This document shows, in pieces, positions 1 through 12,589 of a stretch of DNA of 64,000 nt. Position numbers and translations under genes: made by a program. How positions within the stretch are numbered: the first letter of the stretch is position 1; the number at the start of each line of letters is the position of its first letter. Below the pieces are notes generated by a model, which worked only from the letters and a program-made list of their open reading frames with translations, was not told the origin of the DNA and did no database searches. Origin of the DNA: Panopea generosa (taxonomy: Eukaryota > Mollusca > Bivalvia > Adapedonta > Hiatellidae); contig CM055902.1 in assembly GCA_029582155.1 (NCBI GenBank), positions 15,202,086 through 15,266,085 on the forward strand. Reading direction: 5' to 3'.

Positions 1-590
1 AGATACAATGTTTTGCTCTATAGCATGCATTATTTGATAATTTTTTTTTTTTTTTTTTATGTTTATCGAGTGTGTAACTGTTATTTTGAAAGATGTCTAT
101 GAAAAAAATGAGCGAAATTATGATAGAATATTTAAATTATAGAAATTGTTGCTATTTTAATATTTTGGCAGCTATCTTGGATTTCCCGCTATTTGTAAAG
201 CGGGTCTCGGTGTTAAAATTATCAATAAAACTTGTTCAATGTTTGTACCATGTTTGACTCCACTGTCTTGCTTGATTATACTGAAACGTCAGTATTTTGA
301 ATAATTTACACTTTCACAGGGGCGTGTTACACAAATTTGATATTGGTGCGGCTAAATATTTTACAAAACTTAATTTGTTCGAAAACAAATCAACAATGAA
401 ATGCGATCATCATCCGAATTAAAGATACATGTAATTATAAATCAAGAAAAAAAATGGAAAATTATTGGTGCGGCATTCAAAATAAATGTATAAAGATGGA
501 AAATTAGCTAAATGATATAGAAAAGTTTTGAAAATTGCCTACGCCCATAATTTAATAATCTTAATAGAAATAATAACACTAAATACTTAC
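1..590. other. AT-rich intergenic DNA, no gene seen
   Basis: No open frame with coding character is visible on either strand. The only structure is a poly-T run near 41-58. If the minus-strand exon candidate at 591-706 is real, this stretch would be its downstream intron. Confidence 0.5.
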
Positions 591-706
591 CTGAGCTATT
601 TCTCTTTGTACTTCCGACACGGATGTAAAATGAATACAATTAATAAAATGATGTAGCATTTCATAATTCAACTTTAATTCAGCTAGTGTCGTGTTACACA
701 TTGATA
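591..706 (-). CDS. Possible internal coding exon, minus strand, product not recognised
   Basis: Read on the minus strand, a stop-free 116-nt segment is bounded by a TTCAG acceptor and a perfect CAG|GTAAGT donor (the donor lies at 586-590 in plus coordinates). It encodes about 38 residues, including ELKLNYEMLHHFINCIHF and ending in EVQREIAQ. The phase would be 1 at entry and 0 at exit. The composition looks like a helical protein segment, but I do not recognise the family and no partner exon was found. It could be a chance splice-like arrangement in AT-rich DNA. Confidence 0.22.
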
Positions 707-1655
707 CTGAAGGAGGCTATTATTTTCACTAGCTAGTACGGAATGATATCACTTGAATGGTGGGCGATACCAGGTGATAATATAATATGTCGCTGTTGAA
801 CAAGGCATGTGAAGATTGCGATTATTCATTTAGTTGATAAGTGCATTCATAAGCATTTATATCTTTAATGTATATATAAACAATCCTCTCTAAAATGCAG
901 TTGTACCCATCCTTACACACCTAACACACATAACCTCCTATCGAACAATCCATACGCCGTCATCTAACTACTGATCTCAGATCTGTTATCCGACTCATAA
1001 TCTTTTCAACAATTTAAAATTGATTAAAAACATTTCCCCTTAATATATCATGCTTATATATACTCACTGAACTCGTTATCTATTTAAACATTGACTCTCA
1101 TTATTTAGCTAATTTTAAACATATTACAATGTTTAAACGTTCAATAAAAGTAAATATGGTAAAATATAAAAGCAAATGACGTTCGTCATTCCAAGGATTC
1201 GTACGTGTGTGTGCAGTTATGTACAGAAACGTAGAAATCCGCTAAATGTATGAATTAAATATTAGTTCGATAAACCAGCCTTATATCCAAATAACATGTA
1301 CTGGTAGTATGAACTGTTCTATAATAAATATACTTTATTGTTGTCATTAATTAATTTCATTCGATATTGTAATAGCTGCAATGAGCTATTTCTTATTCGT
1401 CACATTTGAAACAATTACAATTCAATTATGAATACAAACTTATCGCAGAGATAAATAGACAAGAACTATACATTAATTAATACAAACTATTTATTGATCA
1501 ATTATATCAGAAAAGAATTTCGGGTACGGAGGACATTAAAATAAACTCAAACGCAAAATTGATTAAAGAGAGAGAAAAATGTCGATATATGTTTATAACA
1601 TAGAAAATAAAAAGGTAATTCAAAATACATGACGGTTATAATTGTTTTATATTGA
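707..1655. other. Intergenic DNA with one dispersed-repeat fragment
   Basis: No gene is seen. Positions about 1000-1080 (containing TGCTTATATATACTCACTGA) match a segment at 41840-41985 and, less fully, segments at 12590-12735 and 13735-13930. This marks a dispersed repeat family of unknown type. Confidence 0.45.
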
Positions 1656-1661
1656 GATACT

Positions 1662-3830
1662 TGTGTGAGACCTTAAGAACAATGACTTGAGTCATTGACC
1701 TCTACTGCGCTTTAGGTTTAGGGAATGCTTTCTGTAACCTTGATATACGTATACTTATGAATTATTAATAAGGAATCAGTTGTGCTTTAGCAGACATCTA
1801 GTAATGTTGTTCATTCAACCCAAAATATAACATTCTGGCGACGAGAATTATTAGGAACTTAGTTTATATTAAAGCAGTTTTTCATGGAAAATTATATTAT
1901 GACTTAATGATAATAGATTTGTTAAAATAGTTCGAATTGGCAAATTGGAAGAATTTGATGACCAAGTAGAGACATTTGTAAATTATGAAGAAAGAACCGA
2001 ACAGTAGTTTGAGGCTAATAAAGTTAATAAAAACGAAAATAATGTATCCGTGTTTTATCGGTTATAGGATCGTCGGCACACGGAACATTGAAAAATCTTG
2101 TTCAATCAGACTTGCAAAAGGACAAATCGTGTAATGAATTTGAATGTGTCAATATTGCGAGCCATTTTATGGCAAAACTTTTGGTAATATCAGAAAGGTT
2201 TAAGTTTGATAAAAGGAACCAAAAGGAAGCGAAAGTATCAATTCAAATGTGATGGAGTTAAGGAGATTGGCAACACACTGTGAATTTGGAGGGTTTCTTA
2301 AGGAAGTTCTCAGGGACAGATTTGTATGTGGGCTCAAATCTGAGGAAATACGGAAGCATCTGTTATCTCTCAGGCAGATTTGAATTATGACAAAGCAGTT
2401 TAAATGTCACTCGGTGTGGAAACTGCTGCAATAGACACACGGTCATTCAGTGGCAGTCAAGTAAAGGAAGGGCACGCGGTGCCAGTGCACGGGGTGCATA
2501 TTCTCATTCAGGACGAGCTGCTTCACTACTTTTGCTTGCACTATCATAAACGAAGACATGTACAATACAAACTTGAGAAACTTTAAATTACGATTAAAAT
2601 CTTATACAGGAGATACAACTGAATTGAAAATTTTATTGTGGCTACACGAAACACACCAAATTTACTTGGCAGAAACTGGCTACACAATATTACGTTAAAT
2701 TGGATTAACATGTTTGCAGTGGAAAAAAACTAATGCTCTCGAGAAAATTAAGAATCGGTATTTGCACTAGTTTGAAAAGTAACAGCATGGCCAACCACTA
2801 AATGGATTCAAAGCAAATATTCGAGTTAAGGACAAAGCCTAGCCAATATATAGCCAAGCAAGACCAGTGCCGTATGATTAAATAGAAAATATTGAAAAGG
2901 ATTTTAGTATGTTGCAAGAACAAGGCATAATTTACCCCGTTAAGACAAGTGAGTGGGCTGCACACATCGGGGTTGTTCCAAAAAACGACGAAAGTTTGCG
3001 CATATGTTGGGACTATCAAGTAAAAATGAATAGTTGTATACACAAGAAACAATGTCCATTGCCTAATACGGAAGATATGTTTACAAAGTTAGATTTGGCA
3101 TAGGCCTATAGCCAACTCGAACTAGAGACTGGTTCAGAGAAATATTTGACAATCAATACACACCATGGTCGATATAATAGTTAAGCTTACGGGGTAAACT
3201 CCGCGCCAGTAATATTTCAATCGGTAATGAATCGAATCCTAACAGGATTTTCCAATGTTATGTGAGTAAAGGTCGTATTTAGAACTGATTAACTATTATG
3301 GGGCATTCTTGGAAAATATATCAACAGTGTTGTTTCACCAGTATGAACTGCTAAAGAAAGGATCAAACTGGTATTGGACTCGATAATGTGAACATTCTTT
3401 CAAAATCTAGTAACAAATGGCAATTTACTAGTTCATTATGATTTGAAAATTACTATAAAGTTAGCATTTGATGGTAGTTCGAACAGATTATGCTGCGTCA
3501 TATCGCATGCAACGTCGGGTGGAACCGAGAGACCACTTGCATTCGCATTAAGGACATTAGGTAACGCTGAAAGGGACTAGTCCGAACTGAAACAGAGTAT
3601 CCCCGGCCGAGTTATATGTGAAAAGACAGTTAATAACAACCAAGTTGACATAATTAACTAGAAGTCAGAAGACCACACCAACTGCGGAGCTTTATCGATA
3701 TTGCATGTTAGAGATGAGAATGAAATTGTTTCGTATATAAACGAAATTCCAATTGACAACAAAGCAACAGCGAATGTCAGGCGAAACGACAAAATATTAA
3801 GTAGTTCTTGTCTGTCCCAACACAATTTTG
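1662..3830 (+). mobile_element. Degenerate Ty3/Gypsy LTR retrotransposon remnant (5' LTR, gag, partial pol)
   Basis: A putative 5' LTR (about 1662-1832, starting TG and ending CA) is followed two bases later by TGGCGACGAG, which fits a primer-binding site. Next come gag-like sequence (about 1950-2420, with several stops and frameshifts) and reverse transcriptase. RT similarity is clearest at 2909-3103 (WAAHIGVVPK, CPLPNTEDMFTKLDLA) and 3110-3260 (YLTINTHHGRY, SAPVIFQSVMNRIL). An RNase H/connection segment lies at about 3420-3580 (GGTERPLAFALRTLG). The spacer before integrase (3700-3800) is the last recognisable part. Integrase and the 3' LTR are absent. In-frame stops throughout show an old, dead copy. 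Confidence 0.85.
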
Positions 3831-4039
3831 CTGCTTATCTCAAAATGCTTTTACTTTTAAAAAAAACAACAAAAAAACAACATGGAGCGTTTTAACTGTA
3901 CCATAGCACACGGTATCATGAGTAAGTACTATTTATTAATATTTCTCTAATATAAACGCTGGATAGCGATATTTCTTCAGAATCAGATCTTAGTCATTGT
4001 GTATGGTGAAAACTTATTTATTTCTATTCAGACAAGAAA

Positions 4040-4350
4040 GACCGCGTCGTGGTCTAGTGGTAGAGCGTCCGTCTCGCATGCGGAAGGTCGTTGGTTGAAT
4101 CTCCGGCCGGTTATACCAAAGACTTTAAAAATGGTACTAGAAGCTTTCTCGCTTGACGCTCAGCATTTAGAGGAAAGTTCTATGTCTGGTCGGCCCGGTG
4201 TCAGTATAATGTGACTGGGTGGGGTATCATACCATGTGTCTGCGGCATGATACTCCAGTGTGACAGCGCTTAGAATACTGTCTCAAGTAGACACCGTCGC
4301 GATATGACTGAAAAATTGTTGAAAGCGACGCTAAAAAAACATACAACAAC
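4040..4350 (+). repeat. tRNA-derived SINE
   Basis: The head is tRNA-like: an A-box-like GTGGTCTAGTGGTAGAGCG and a B-box-like GGTTGAATCTC about 40 bases later. The body contains GGTCGGCCCGGTGTCAGT and GGGTGGGGTATCAT. This body resembles a SINE domain I have seen in mollusc genomes, but that is recollection and not a search. The tail is A-rich and ends in CAACAACAAC. The 71-codon frame here is incidental. Confidence 0.8.
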
Positions 4351-4963
4351 AACATCAGACGAGAAAGCTGTTGATTTAATTTCATATCCGTTTGTATAAT
4401 GTAATTGTGATGATTTATTGAAAATCAGCATTTTAGAATTATATGATATATATATATATAATTGATTTGTGTTACAGAGTGTTAGTCCGCCAGTTATATA
4501 ACAAATTGTGGTGTTATGTTAAGTGGAAAGCAAATGTTGTAATTCAAATAATTATAGCACTGGGGAGATGTATTTAGCTACCATTAAGTTTATAGACGGT
4601 GATAAATGAATGTACTGTTACTACATGTATATCAATAATAAAACTTCCAGTAAACTGATATATGGTAAGAATTGAATGCACTGTTACTTCCTATTGATTA
4701 AACATACATGGAACTGATAGATTGTAGGAATAAATGTAATGTTATTACATATTGGGTAAATTGTAAATATGAGTTTGTATAACATATATATTTGAAGCCG
4801 TTTACACGCATGTGTGCCGTGGGTCCAGAACGTTAACGTTGTAACAGGAAGTCAGCAGGTTGTAGTGACGTGATTTGGACACGTAACCCACACATCGTCA
4901 TATGGGCGACTTGACGATCCTGACGTCATAGTGACAACGTAAAACTGCAGTACTTAGCTAAGT
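4351..4963. other. AT-rich intergenic DNA, no gene seen
   Basis: Short AT microsatellite at 4448-4460. From about 4795 the composition becomes more GC-rich, with CpG and several GACGT(C) words (TGACGTCATAGTGAC at 4921), as expected of a promoter-like region just before the small frame at 4964. Confidence 0.35.
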
Positions 4964-5122
4964 ATGGCGTCACGTAGATCATGGGAAAACAACCCTTTTG
5001 ATACAGCCGTCTACATTAGGGACGGTTGGAAATCTACAAATCCGGACGCGGAAGTAGTATATAACTTGATATGTAGATCATATACCATAAAAACAGTACA
5101 GAACATTTTATATAAAGTTTAG
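4964..5122 (+). CDS. Small hypothetical ORF, 52 codons, possibly a first coding exon
   Basis: ATG at 4964 opens a frame that begins MASRRSWENNPFDTAVYIRD and ends at TAG 5120-5122. The first 30 residues are polar, charged and codon-diverse, unlike the AT-driven frames nearby. The second half is less convincing and could be intron read-through after a weak GT at about 5054. The upstream 170 bases are GC- and CpG-rich with CRE-like TGACGTCA. No family is recognised and no downstream exon was found. Confidence 0.25.
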   Translation: MASRRSWENNPFDTAVYIRDGWKSTNPDAEVVYNLICRSYTIKTVQNILYKV

Positions 5123-5233
5123 CAAATAGACTGATGTCAAGGAAGGTGGACACGTGAAAAAGTTTGTTGATTAGTTTCAACAACATTCTTTGCGTTGCGT
5201 AAAGACATTCTTAAAAAGTTGTTTTTTTGTTTT

Positions 5234-5304
<71 letters not shown>

Positions 5305-5305
5305 G
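5234..5305 (+). repeat. (TTG)n microsatellite
   Basis: About 23 uninterrupted TTG/GTT units. Confidence 0.98.
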
Positions 5306-5479
5306 AGTGAAATTTTTTTGTTTGTATATATTGTTTAAATGTATTTTCGTAATATTATTATTGTAAAAATAAAATTATAAAATAATATATTATTTCGAGT
5401 ATAATTATATTGTGTTATACCCTAATGAGTTGTGGTACCTTGGTCATTTTTGTTACATTGAGCAATCGTGAGCATGTTG

Positions 5480-5580
5480 TCAGAGAAAATCAACCTGTTT
5501 TAAGCAACAACCTGTCATAAAGGCCACCTTTGTTTCTTCCATAGACTGGCTGCTTTAAACAGATTTGACTGTATGTATAT
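5480..5580 (-). repeat. Fragment of a dispersed repeat shared with 55.3-55.6 and 62.3 kb
   Basis: Contains AACCTGTTTTAAGCAACAACCTGTC and GGCCACCTTTGTTTCTTCC then GACTGGCTGC, which align with 55540-55610 and with the reverse complement of 55260-55415 and 62290-62415. Confidence 0.7.
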
Positions 5581-7030
5581 GTATATGATTATATGTAAGA
5601 TTGTAAATGACATGGGTAGCCTCATCCCATTGAGAGTGCGTGTATCAGCATTTTATTTGGTCATAATCCATTGGGTATAATATTGTATTATAAACCTTAT
5701 TTATCAAAACTTACATGAAACGTAACATGATACATATTTTGAAAGAAATAGATGCGTTCAATACCAAAACATCACTTGGTTTCTCAGCACTAGCCTGGTA
5801 CTGATGTAAAAAAACAAGTCAATATTGGAAATTAAAGACGATGTCTATAGTTTTTGTCACTTTTTTTCCAATAGATAGAACTTCCTGGTATTTAAATTTA
5901 ATGAATGTTCATGCAATACCGTACAGATTTATGGTATTACCTTCTCATAAACATACTCGCCATTGAAAGTCGGCGAAATAATGTATATTTAACAGCTATT
6001 GCGAAAAATATAATTTAAATTGTTTACATCTAGTAATTAAAACTATAAAATACATGAATGCATATAATATTAATTTTAACGGTTATTATAAGCTTAAATT
6101 TAACTGTTTAAGGTTTTAAAAAACAAATGTATTTCGGTAGAGTGTCAACTGATTTTCAATTTTGTAATAAAACAATAGCGTATTTTTATATCTTGATATA
6201 GTGTAGGGATAACATTTGCTTAAATCCTCACAAAATCTGCTCTAATACCTATTCTACTGGCATTCAAAATAAATATATGCACTTAACCGCGTAATTTGAG
6301 AAAGGAAAAAGCTGTTAAAGTATGCCAAAATTAAAGTAATTGCAGTTGGAAAAATAACGTTTTTATTCTTAATTAGCATTTCTGTGTGAATATTAATATT
6401 ACGTTTCATATTTAGGTTAAATTGCTATAAACAATTATTTTATATTTCATATATTGAACACAATATAAGAAACCAATTTTAGGCGTATCCGTAAATGATT
6501 GTGACATATGAAATAGAACCAGTTGTAGTATAGTAGTATAGAGTGGATCTGGCAGGTCTAGACAAAATTGCTTCCCTTTGTGCGCATGAAACACTTTAGC
6601 AATCATCCTTAACCCTTATGTAGAATACCAGTATTTTAACATGTGGCTATGTTTTATTTGGGTTATAAAAATGTCAAATATGTTCTTGAGGTATAACTGT
6701 GTTCAATGTAATAATTCAGTAGGAGTTTATGTTCTTTAAACATTATTGGACTTACAATTGAGCCAAATTTAGTTTGAACATATTTTATTACTTATGTTAC
6801 AGATTTTAACATCACATAATAATACATATTTATATATAACACGCAAATGGATTGAACTACAAATTATAACAACATTAGTTACAGTTCTCTCCATTCAATT
6901 CTTCCATGTGTCGCATTTTGTTTTACTTCTAAATGTCATTTGAGACCACTGTGAATATCTGTATGCATTCGAACATTTCTAGCTTTCGATAAGAAATACT
7001 CCCAAAAAATAAAGTGTATTGATATATTCA
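5581..7030. other. AT-rich intergenic DNA, nothing recognised
   Basis: No coding frame, RNA gene or clear repeat boundary is visible. A TTAACCC word at 6611 is not matched by a second terminus. Confidence 0.5.
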
Positions 7031-7039
7031 ATACAATCG

Positions 7040-8250
7040 AACCTTCTTTACTGTACAATTTGGCTGACTTTTATAAAAATAGAAATTTTTCATTGTGTTG
7101 GTTTATCAGTTTGACATTACCAATGTGACGATACCTCGTAATCTAATTTAATATCACCGTTATGCATTAGATAACTAATTTTGCCTCCTTAAAAGAGAAC
7201 GACAAACCCTTTTTATTTTGTTTCTTTTCAATGTAGTCAATACATCGAGATTCCAGCTAGCTTGTCCATAAATTAAGCGTTAGTATTTAATAAAGTATTA
7301 TTCGTGTACTTATAAAAACACGTATTGCATGTACGTCATCTGTTGACAATTGATTACTTAAGGGCTATACACTTTATCGGCATACACCTTATCGGCAAAG
7401 CTCGTCACATGACCGCTCGTGGGTCAACATATTGCTCTGATAGTATTGTTCAGTTTAAGTTCAATCGATACACTATCGGTAACATAATGGAAATAATATG
7501 TCATGGTGTTTTAATAATTTGTATATCATATACAGATTATACAGAATGTGTTTATTTGTAAAACTAATACAGAGATCAGAAGAAATCTAACATAAGTAAA
7601 TTAAGTTAAACCTTTCATAGATAAATTCAAGCTACAATAAATAACCCAATAAAATTTAAATGAACACTGTATTACAAATAGACCATAGGTCACACAAAAA
7701 TGGTATATGGGCATAATCGTGTGAAAAGTGTGGATTTCAGATACGTCCGAGACTTTTAAGTCATTATATAGAGATATAGAAGGAGTTGCTAATCACTGGT
7801 TGTGTTATTTTATTTCCACATCTATTGACGTAATCATTCAGAAATACCTATCTGCATAGCCTAGTTATTCGCAAGTCTGTTTACGCATCTGCTTTTCGAC
7901 ACGGTCGCAATGTGCATATCTGCACTTGGTAATTTCCTGTTGAATTTCCCCAGTGCTATAAATATATTTCGATCGATAAATGCCTGCTTAGTCAGACTGA
8001 TAAAACAGTTGCAATATTATTATGTTATGTGCATAAGTATATGTTTTGGATGAATATGTATAGCGCCAATGAGTGTGTAAAGTGCTATGAGCACGTTTGT
8101 GCGGATTAAGACCATTCATCGGATACATACGTGTGAGTATAACCTATATACGTAACATGAAATCATATCAAAGACGAACGGTTGCATAGGTTAACGTCCA
8201 AAATGGTGTCTTAAAAATATGTGAAGTTTTTAAAATATTTTGTCGTAACA
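7040..8250 (+). repeat. Segment paralogous to 21960-22500, with promoter-like core
   Basis: Two blocks match the 22-kb segment. About 7040-7205 matches 21970-22150, and about 7925-8250 matches 22190-22500. They share CCCCAGTGCTAT, GAGTGTGTAAAGTGCTATG, CACGTTTGTGCGGATTAAGA and CAAAATGGTGTCTTAAAAATAT. About 700 bases separate the two blocks here; they are nearly adjacent at 22 kb. A TATAAATA lies at about 7957 and a donor-like GTGAGT at about 8132, so a duplicated promoter plus non-coding first exon is possible. The alternative is a dispersed mobile element. Confidence 0.6.
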
Positions 8251-9890
8251 AAGCTAATTCCCTTTCATGAGAAAACTAGTTTATATAAAGCACAATCCCC
8301 TTCATGGGGTAAATATTTCATATATAAGTTAGAATTGTACATGTTCTTTACAGTTTCATTTCTCGTGAAATGATCAGCTTAACTGAATGAAACGTATCCT
8401 GAGTGACAGTGATTGAAAAACACAAATTCTAGGTATTTTAAACCGTTTCATATTTAACTGACCGCTGGACTCGGCAGGTAGTTCAATTACTAATGACGAC
8501 CTGTGAAACGAGTCCACCGTCAAATAATCAGCGAAAAAGAGTCGTAAACAAGCCCATATATGACTTCATTGACACCCAACATATAGTTTCTAGGCACTCA
8601 ACTTACAGTGTATTATGATAAATATAATCTAGGAAAAAAGCAAATTTTCATATTCCTAAGCATGTCAATAAATCAGAACAACACCTTCTTGAACTACTGT
8701 TTGAATGTATCAACACACAACTATATCTTGGTTTCAGATTAATAAACCTGTAGCCAATTTTTATTATAAATGGAGATAATGAAACTCAAGGCCTATGGTT
8801 TGGATCTTTCAATTTCGACATTGTCTCGTTGAACCGGCGTAAATGCTCAACTGGACCCAATGACTGTCCCAAAGTCTTTAACATGACTACCACTGATTCA
8901 AATTCTTCTAGAATAACGTTCCTTCGTTCAAAACATTATCAGACTAGTTTTAAGTACATCTACTACAATGTGTCAAGGAATTCAGTTAAACATACCAGCA
9001 CAGTTGAGCTCAAATGAATAAAATCTTGAAGGTTTGATGTACAAATTCTTTCCTCATCTGCTGGAATATTCAAACTACCACATACTTAATGAGACCCTTA
9101 ATCCAATTCTTAATTAAGAGCTATGTTTTGGGCATCAAATATGTCACCTTAGAAATGAAACAGGCTTTTAATACGGTTGTGAATGCTATCATCCAGTGAA
9201 TACATGCGTAAAATGTTAGATAGAAATTGCAGGACATGTACATCCCATTGTAAAGCATTTACCAATATATTATTGCCGTCCAAGCCGAAATCACAAAGAG
9301 TAAAAAAAAACTAGATATGAAGGTAATAACCTTGGAAACCACTCCTATAGGAGAAAGTCATCGATTTGAAATAGGTTGAGGCTCAAATGGGTCGACAATT
9401 CTGCTTAGCTAAATCATATTTTGTACCTTTCTTTAATACTTTAATACTTTCTGTATTTACCAAAGCTTATTTTGAATAATTTGAAGCCTGATCCACACTT
9501 TAAATATTGTATCAACAACTGCAACTTCTTAATCGATGTAGCAGACTAAAAGCACCTTAAATACTTGATAATTGCATAAAAATATAACTTTAGAGTGCGT
9601 GAGGGGGTGGGCCACACACCTGAAGTTGACATGAATAAAAAAAACTACCCTTGGCCACATCGAACTGTCAAATTTAACCCCACATACAGAGATGTTAATC
9701 CGTTATCTTATAACAAATGGACTGCAAGTGTATATCGCCCATTTATACCTAACAGTTTATACTGACAGGTCGCCTTTTAGCCTATGCCCTTAAAATTGAC
9801 GTATTATTATTTCCCATTGGCAATTTGCTCCCAACTTCCCCTGCCTTTTTCTCTGGCGAAGCAATATAAATAAATGATAGCTATGACAGG
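8251..9890. other. Intergenic DNA, nothing recognised
   Basis: A 62-codon frame at 8829-9017 has no recognisable similarity. No splice-bounded exon or repeat boundary was identified. Confidence 0.45.
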
Positions 9891-10639
9891 GTCTGAATTA
9901 AAATATGTTTTGTTTCCCCTCCCAAGACCGACCTAAAAAAATATGCCCGACCCAAAAATTATTGCCGAAATTGAAATGATTTTTTTTTATTTAGTATAGT
10001 ACGAACTGGGACGAAACTGCTTCGTTTCGAGTCCGCTTGAGTACGAAACTGATCAGAATCGCCTTCGACGCTTATTGGTTTTCTATTGCCTCTCATAGAC
10101 GACTATCGATAGCCTCATGATCACGACAATTCACGCCCGTGTATTTTAATCGCAAAAATAACACACATAAACTTCATTTTCAGCGACAGGAAGTTTACAT
10201 TTGTGCGTGATCAAGAGAGGTCATCGCCCAGTCGCATTATGCAAAGTGCTGGAATTTTCCATGATTTGCGCGGGAATCTAAAAATAAATCGGGATCAAAT
10301 ATAATTTTCTTAAAGCAGTCTATTTTTGTGTTTTTGGAAATGTGCATCCCGCGTGACCTTTGACAGGAGTAATAAAACTGTGTTTACACGCCAGCTGACT
10401 TTCGGCACACTTTTGAAGTTGTTGTATTTTCACAGCTGACACAAATTATATCACGGTGTCGTACTGACCAAACAGAAGTCTTAATGTTGGAAATATGTGT
10501 TAAAGTAGCAAGGTGTCAAATTATCAACATGTTCCTAATACCTTCATGCGGACAGTGTAATCTGACTATCATTACCTGAGCGTGACAGACACTGAGAAAA
10601 GGAGTACACAGTATTGGTTAGCATGGTTGATATGATAAT

Positions 10640-10665
10640 ACCTATATGAAGCAAAGGGTTAAGTG
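10640..10665 (-). repeat. Possible solo terminus of the piggyBac-type MITE family
   Basis: CCTATATGAAGCAAAGGGTTAA matches the 3' terminus of the element at 57176-57385 (TATATGAAGTAAAGGGTTAA). No matching left terminus was found nearby, so this is a fragment or a chance match. Confidence 0.3.
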
Positions 10666-10843
10666 AATTATTAAATGATTCCAATGGAAATGTTGTTATT
10701 GTTTGTACCATAAGTTTATTTATGACAGACATTGTGTATGTTGGTATTCTCCTTCGAGTTAAACTATATATACTATATATCTTGACCATTATTTTGAAAA
10801 AAAACACAAAAAAAAACAAGAAATGTCACTGTTAAGTGTCACA

Positions 10844-10845
<2 letters not shown>

Positions 10846-10874
<29 letters not shown>
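10846..10874 (+). repeat. Poly-C tract
   Basis: Uninterrupted run of 29 C following ACATG. The far end of the tandem-repeat block has the complementary GGGGGGCATA at about 12231, so the tract may be an expanded terminal inverted repeat. Confidence 0.95.
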
Positions 10875-10875
<1 letters not shown>

Positions 10876-11039
10876 TTAAAACATGACCTCGACCTTGACA
10901 TCTGATGTAATGGTTTGGGTATTTCAACAGTTAAATGCAGGTGAAACATTATCATTACATGCTGATCACTTGTGTCAAGCTATTTTAAAATCCCTAAATG
11001 TAAGTAACAGATCAATTGATAAATCGAGCCAGGTGTTTT

Positions 11040-12215
11040 TGAAATCAATCCATGTATGATAAAGTTAAAGGACAGACTTGAAATCTCAAACAGATTCAAA
11101 GTGTTGTCATACATACTCAAATTTTGACCGTGTCTAGGTTTTACTTATGACACGTCGTCATGTCATCTTGATAAATTGAGTTAAAGACAAAGTCACAGAC
11201 CAGACACGCAATATCAAACAAATTGAAAGTGTGACATTGACCTTTGTGGAAAGGTTCTGGGTCTTTCATGCGACACTTAATTATGCCATGTTTATCAACT
11301 AAGCCAAGTGTTTTAAAATATATCCATAGATGATAAAGTTATAGATCGGACAAGAAATCTCACACAGACTGAAAGTGTTGTCAAACAAACTCAAAGTGTG
11401 ACCTTAACCTTTGAGGCATGTGGGTCTTACACTTGACACTTTGTTATGTCATGATGATGAATTGAGCCAAGTGTTTTTGAAATTTATCCATAGGTGACAA
11501 AGTTTCAGACCGGACACGCAATCTCAATCAGACTAAAAGTGTCATCAACCAAAGTTAAATTGTTACCTTGACCTTTGAAGTGGGATTCTGGGTGTAACGT
11601 GCGACACATCGTCATGTTATGTTGGTCATTTGTAGCTAGTATTAACAAAATCCATCTATGCATGACAAAGTTACAGGCCAGACACGAAATCTCAAACAAA
11701 CTCAAAGTGTTATCAAACAAACACAAATTGTGACCTTGACCTTTGAGGTACGGGTGTGGGTCTTACACGTGACATGTCATGATGTTATGTTGATCATTTG
11801 TAGCACGTATCATTAAAATTCATCTATGCATGACAAAGTTACAGGCCGGACACAAAATCTCACACAAACTCAAAGTGTTGTCAAACAAACTCAAATTATG
11901 ACCTTGACCTTTGAGGTACGGGTGTGGGTCTTACTCGCAACATGTCATAATGTTATGTTGATCATTTGTAGCAAGTATCAACAAAATCCATCTATGCATG
12001 ACAAAGTTACAGGCCGGAAACGAAATCTCACACAAACTCAAAGCGTTGTCAAACAAACTCAAATTGTGACCTTGACCTTTGAGGTACGGATGTGGATCTT
12101 ACTCGCGACACGTCATAATGTTATGTTGATCATTTGTAGCAAGTATAAACAAAATCCATCTTTGTATGCCAGGCACGAAACGAAATACCGGACGGAAGGA
12201 CGGACGTAAGCTTCG
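11040..12215 (+). repeat. About 168-bp tandem repeat array (CCTTGACCTTTGA type)
   Basis: About seven units. The phrase GACAAAGTTACAGGCCGGAC recurs, with variation, at about 11330, 11496, 11663, 11831 and 12000, giving a spacing of 166-169. Each unit carries GTGACCTTGACCTTTGAGG and a GTTATGTTGATCATTTGTAG stretch. Similarity is highest in the last three units. Because 168 is a multiple of 3, the array creates a false 127-codon frame with a 56-residue repeat at 11826-12209. The array ends in GGACGGAAGGACGGACG followed by a G-rich GGGGGGCATA. Confidence 0.9.
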
Positions 12216-12589
12216 ATTACTATATGCCACGGGGGGCATAAAAAAATATTCTACCTAGCTACCTACCTGGGTCGCGGGAGGGGAAACAAAAATATTTTTA
12301 GTCTGGCCCAGTATATTTTCCAACCATTTGGCTGTCGGATTCATATTCATTTTGAGCCTTAATCACTCATCATACTTTCTACAGCATAGGCCCTCATTTG
12401 TCGTTTAACCTAGCCGAATAAGGCTCATGTATGTTATCTGCTATTGTTTACGGTCAGCGTGTGCTACCGAATATACTCTCATGACAAACAGCATCATACA
12501 AACAGCATCATACCACGTAAAACTTTCCACCATGTCAGCATATGAATAGTTCTTAGTCTGTAGTAAGCAAGCTAGGTCTAAGTGCCATT

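Larger units (their letters stand above)
9899..12300. mobile_element. Element bounded by inverted repeats, enclosing a tandem array
   Basis: The sequence TTTTGTTTCCCCTCCC at about 9908-9923 recurs as its reverse complement GGGAGGGGAAACAAAAATAT at about 12275-12294, with imperfect extension on both sides (about 34 bp in all). The 2.4-kb interior has no transposase frame. It contains a poly-C tract and a roughly 168-bp tandem repeat. It may be a non-autonomous DNA element, or the satellite element may have inserted inside an older one. Confidence 0.5.

Noticed and set aside
11826-12209. 127-codon frame with an internal 56-residue repeat
   Set aside because: It lies wholly in the 168-bp tandem array. 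The unit length is a multiple of 3, so the repeat in the protein is a by-product of the DNA repeat.
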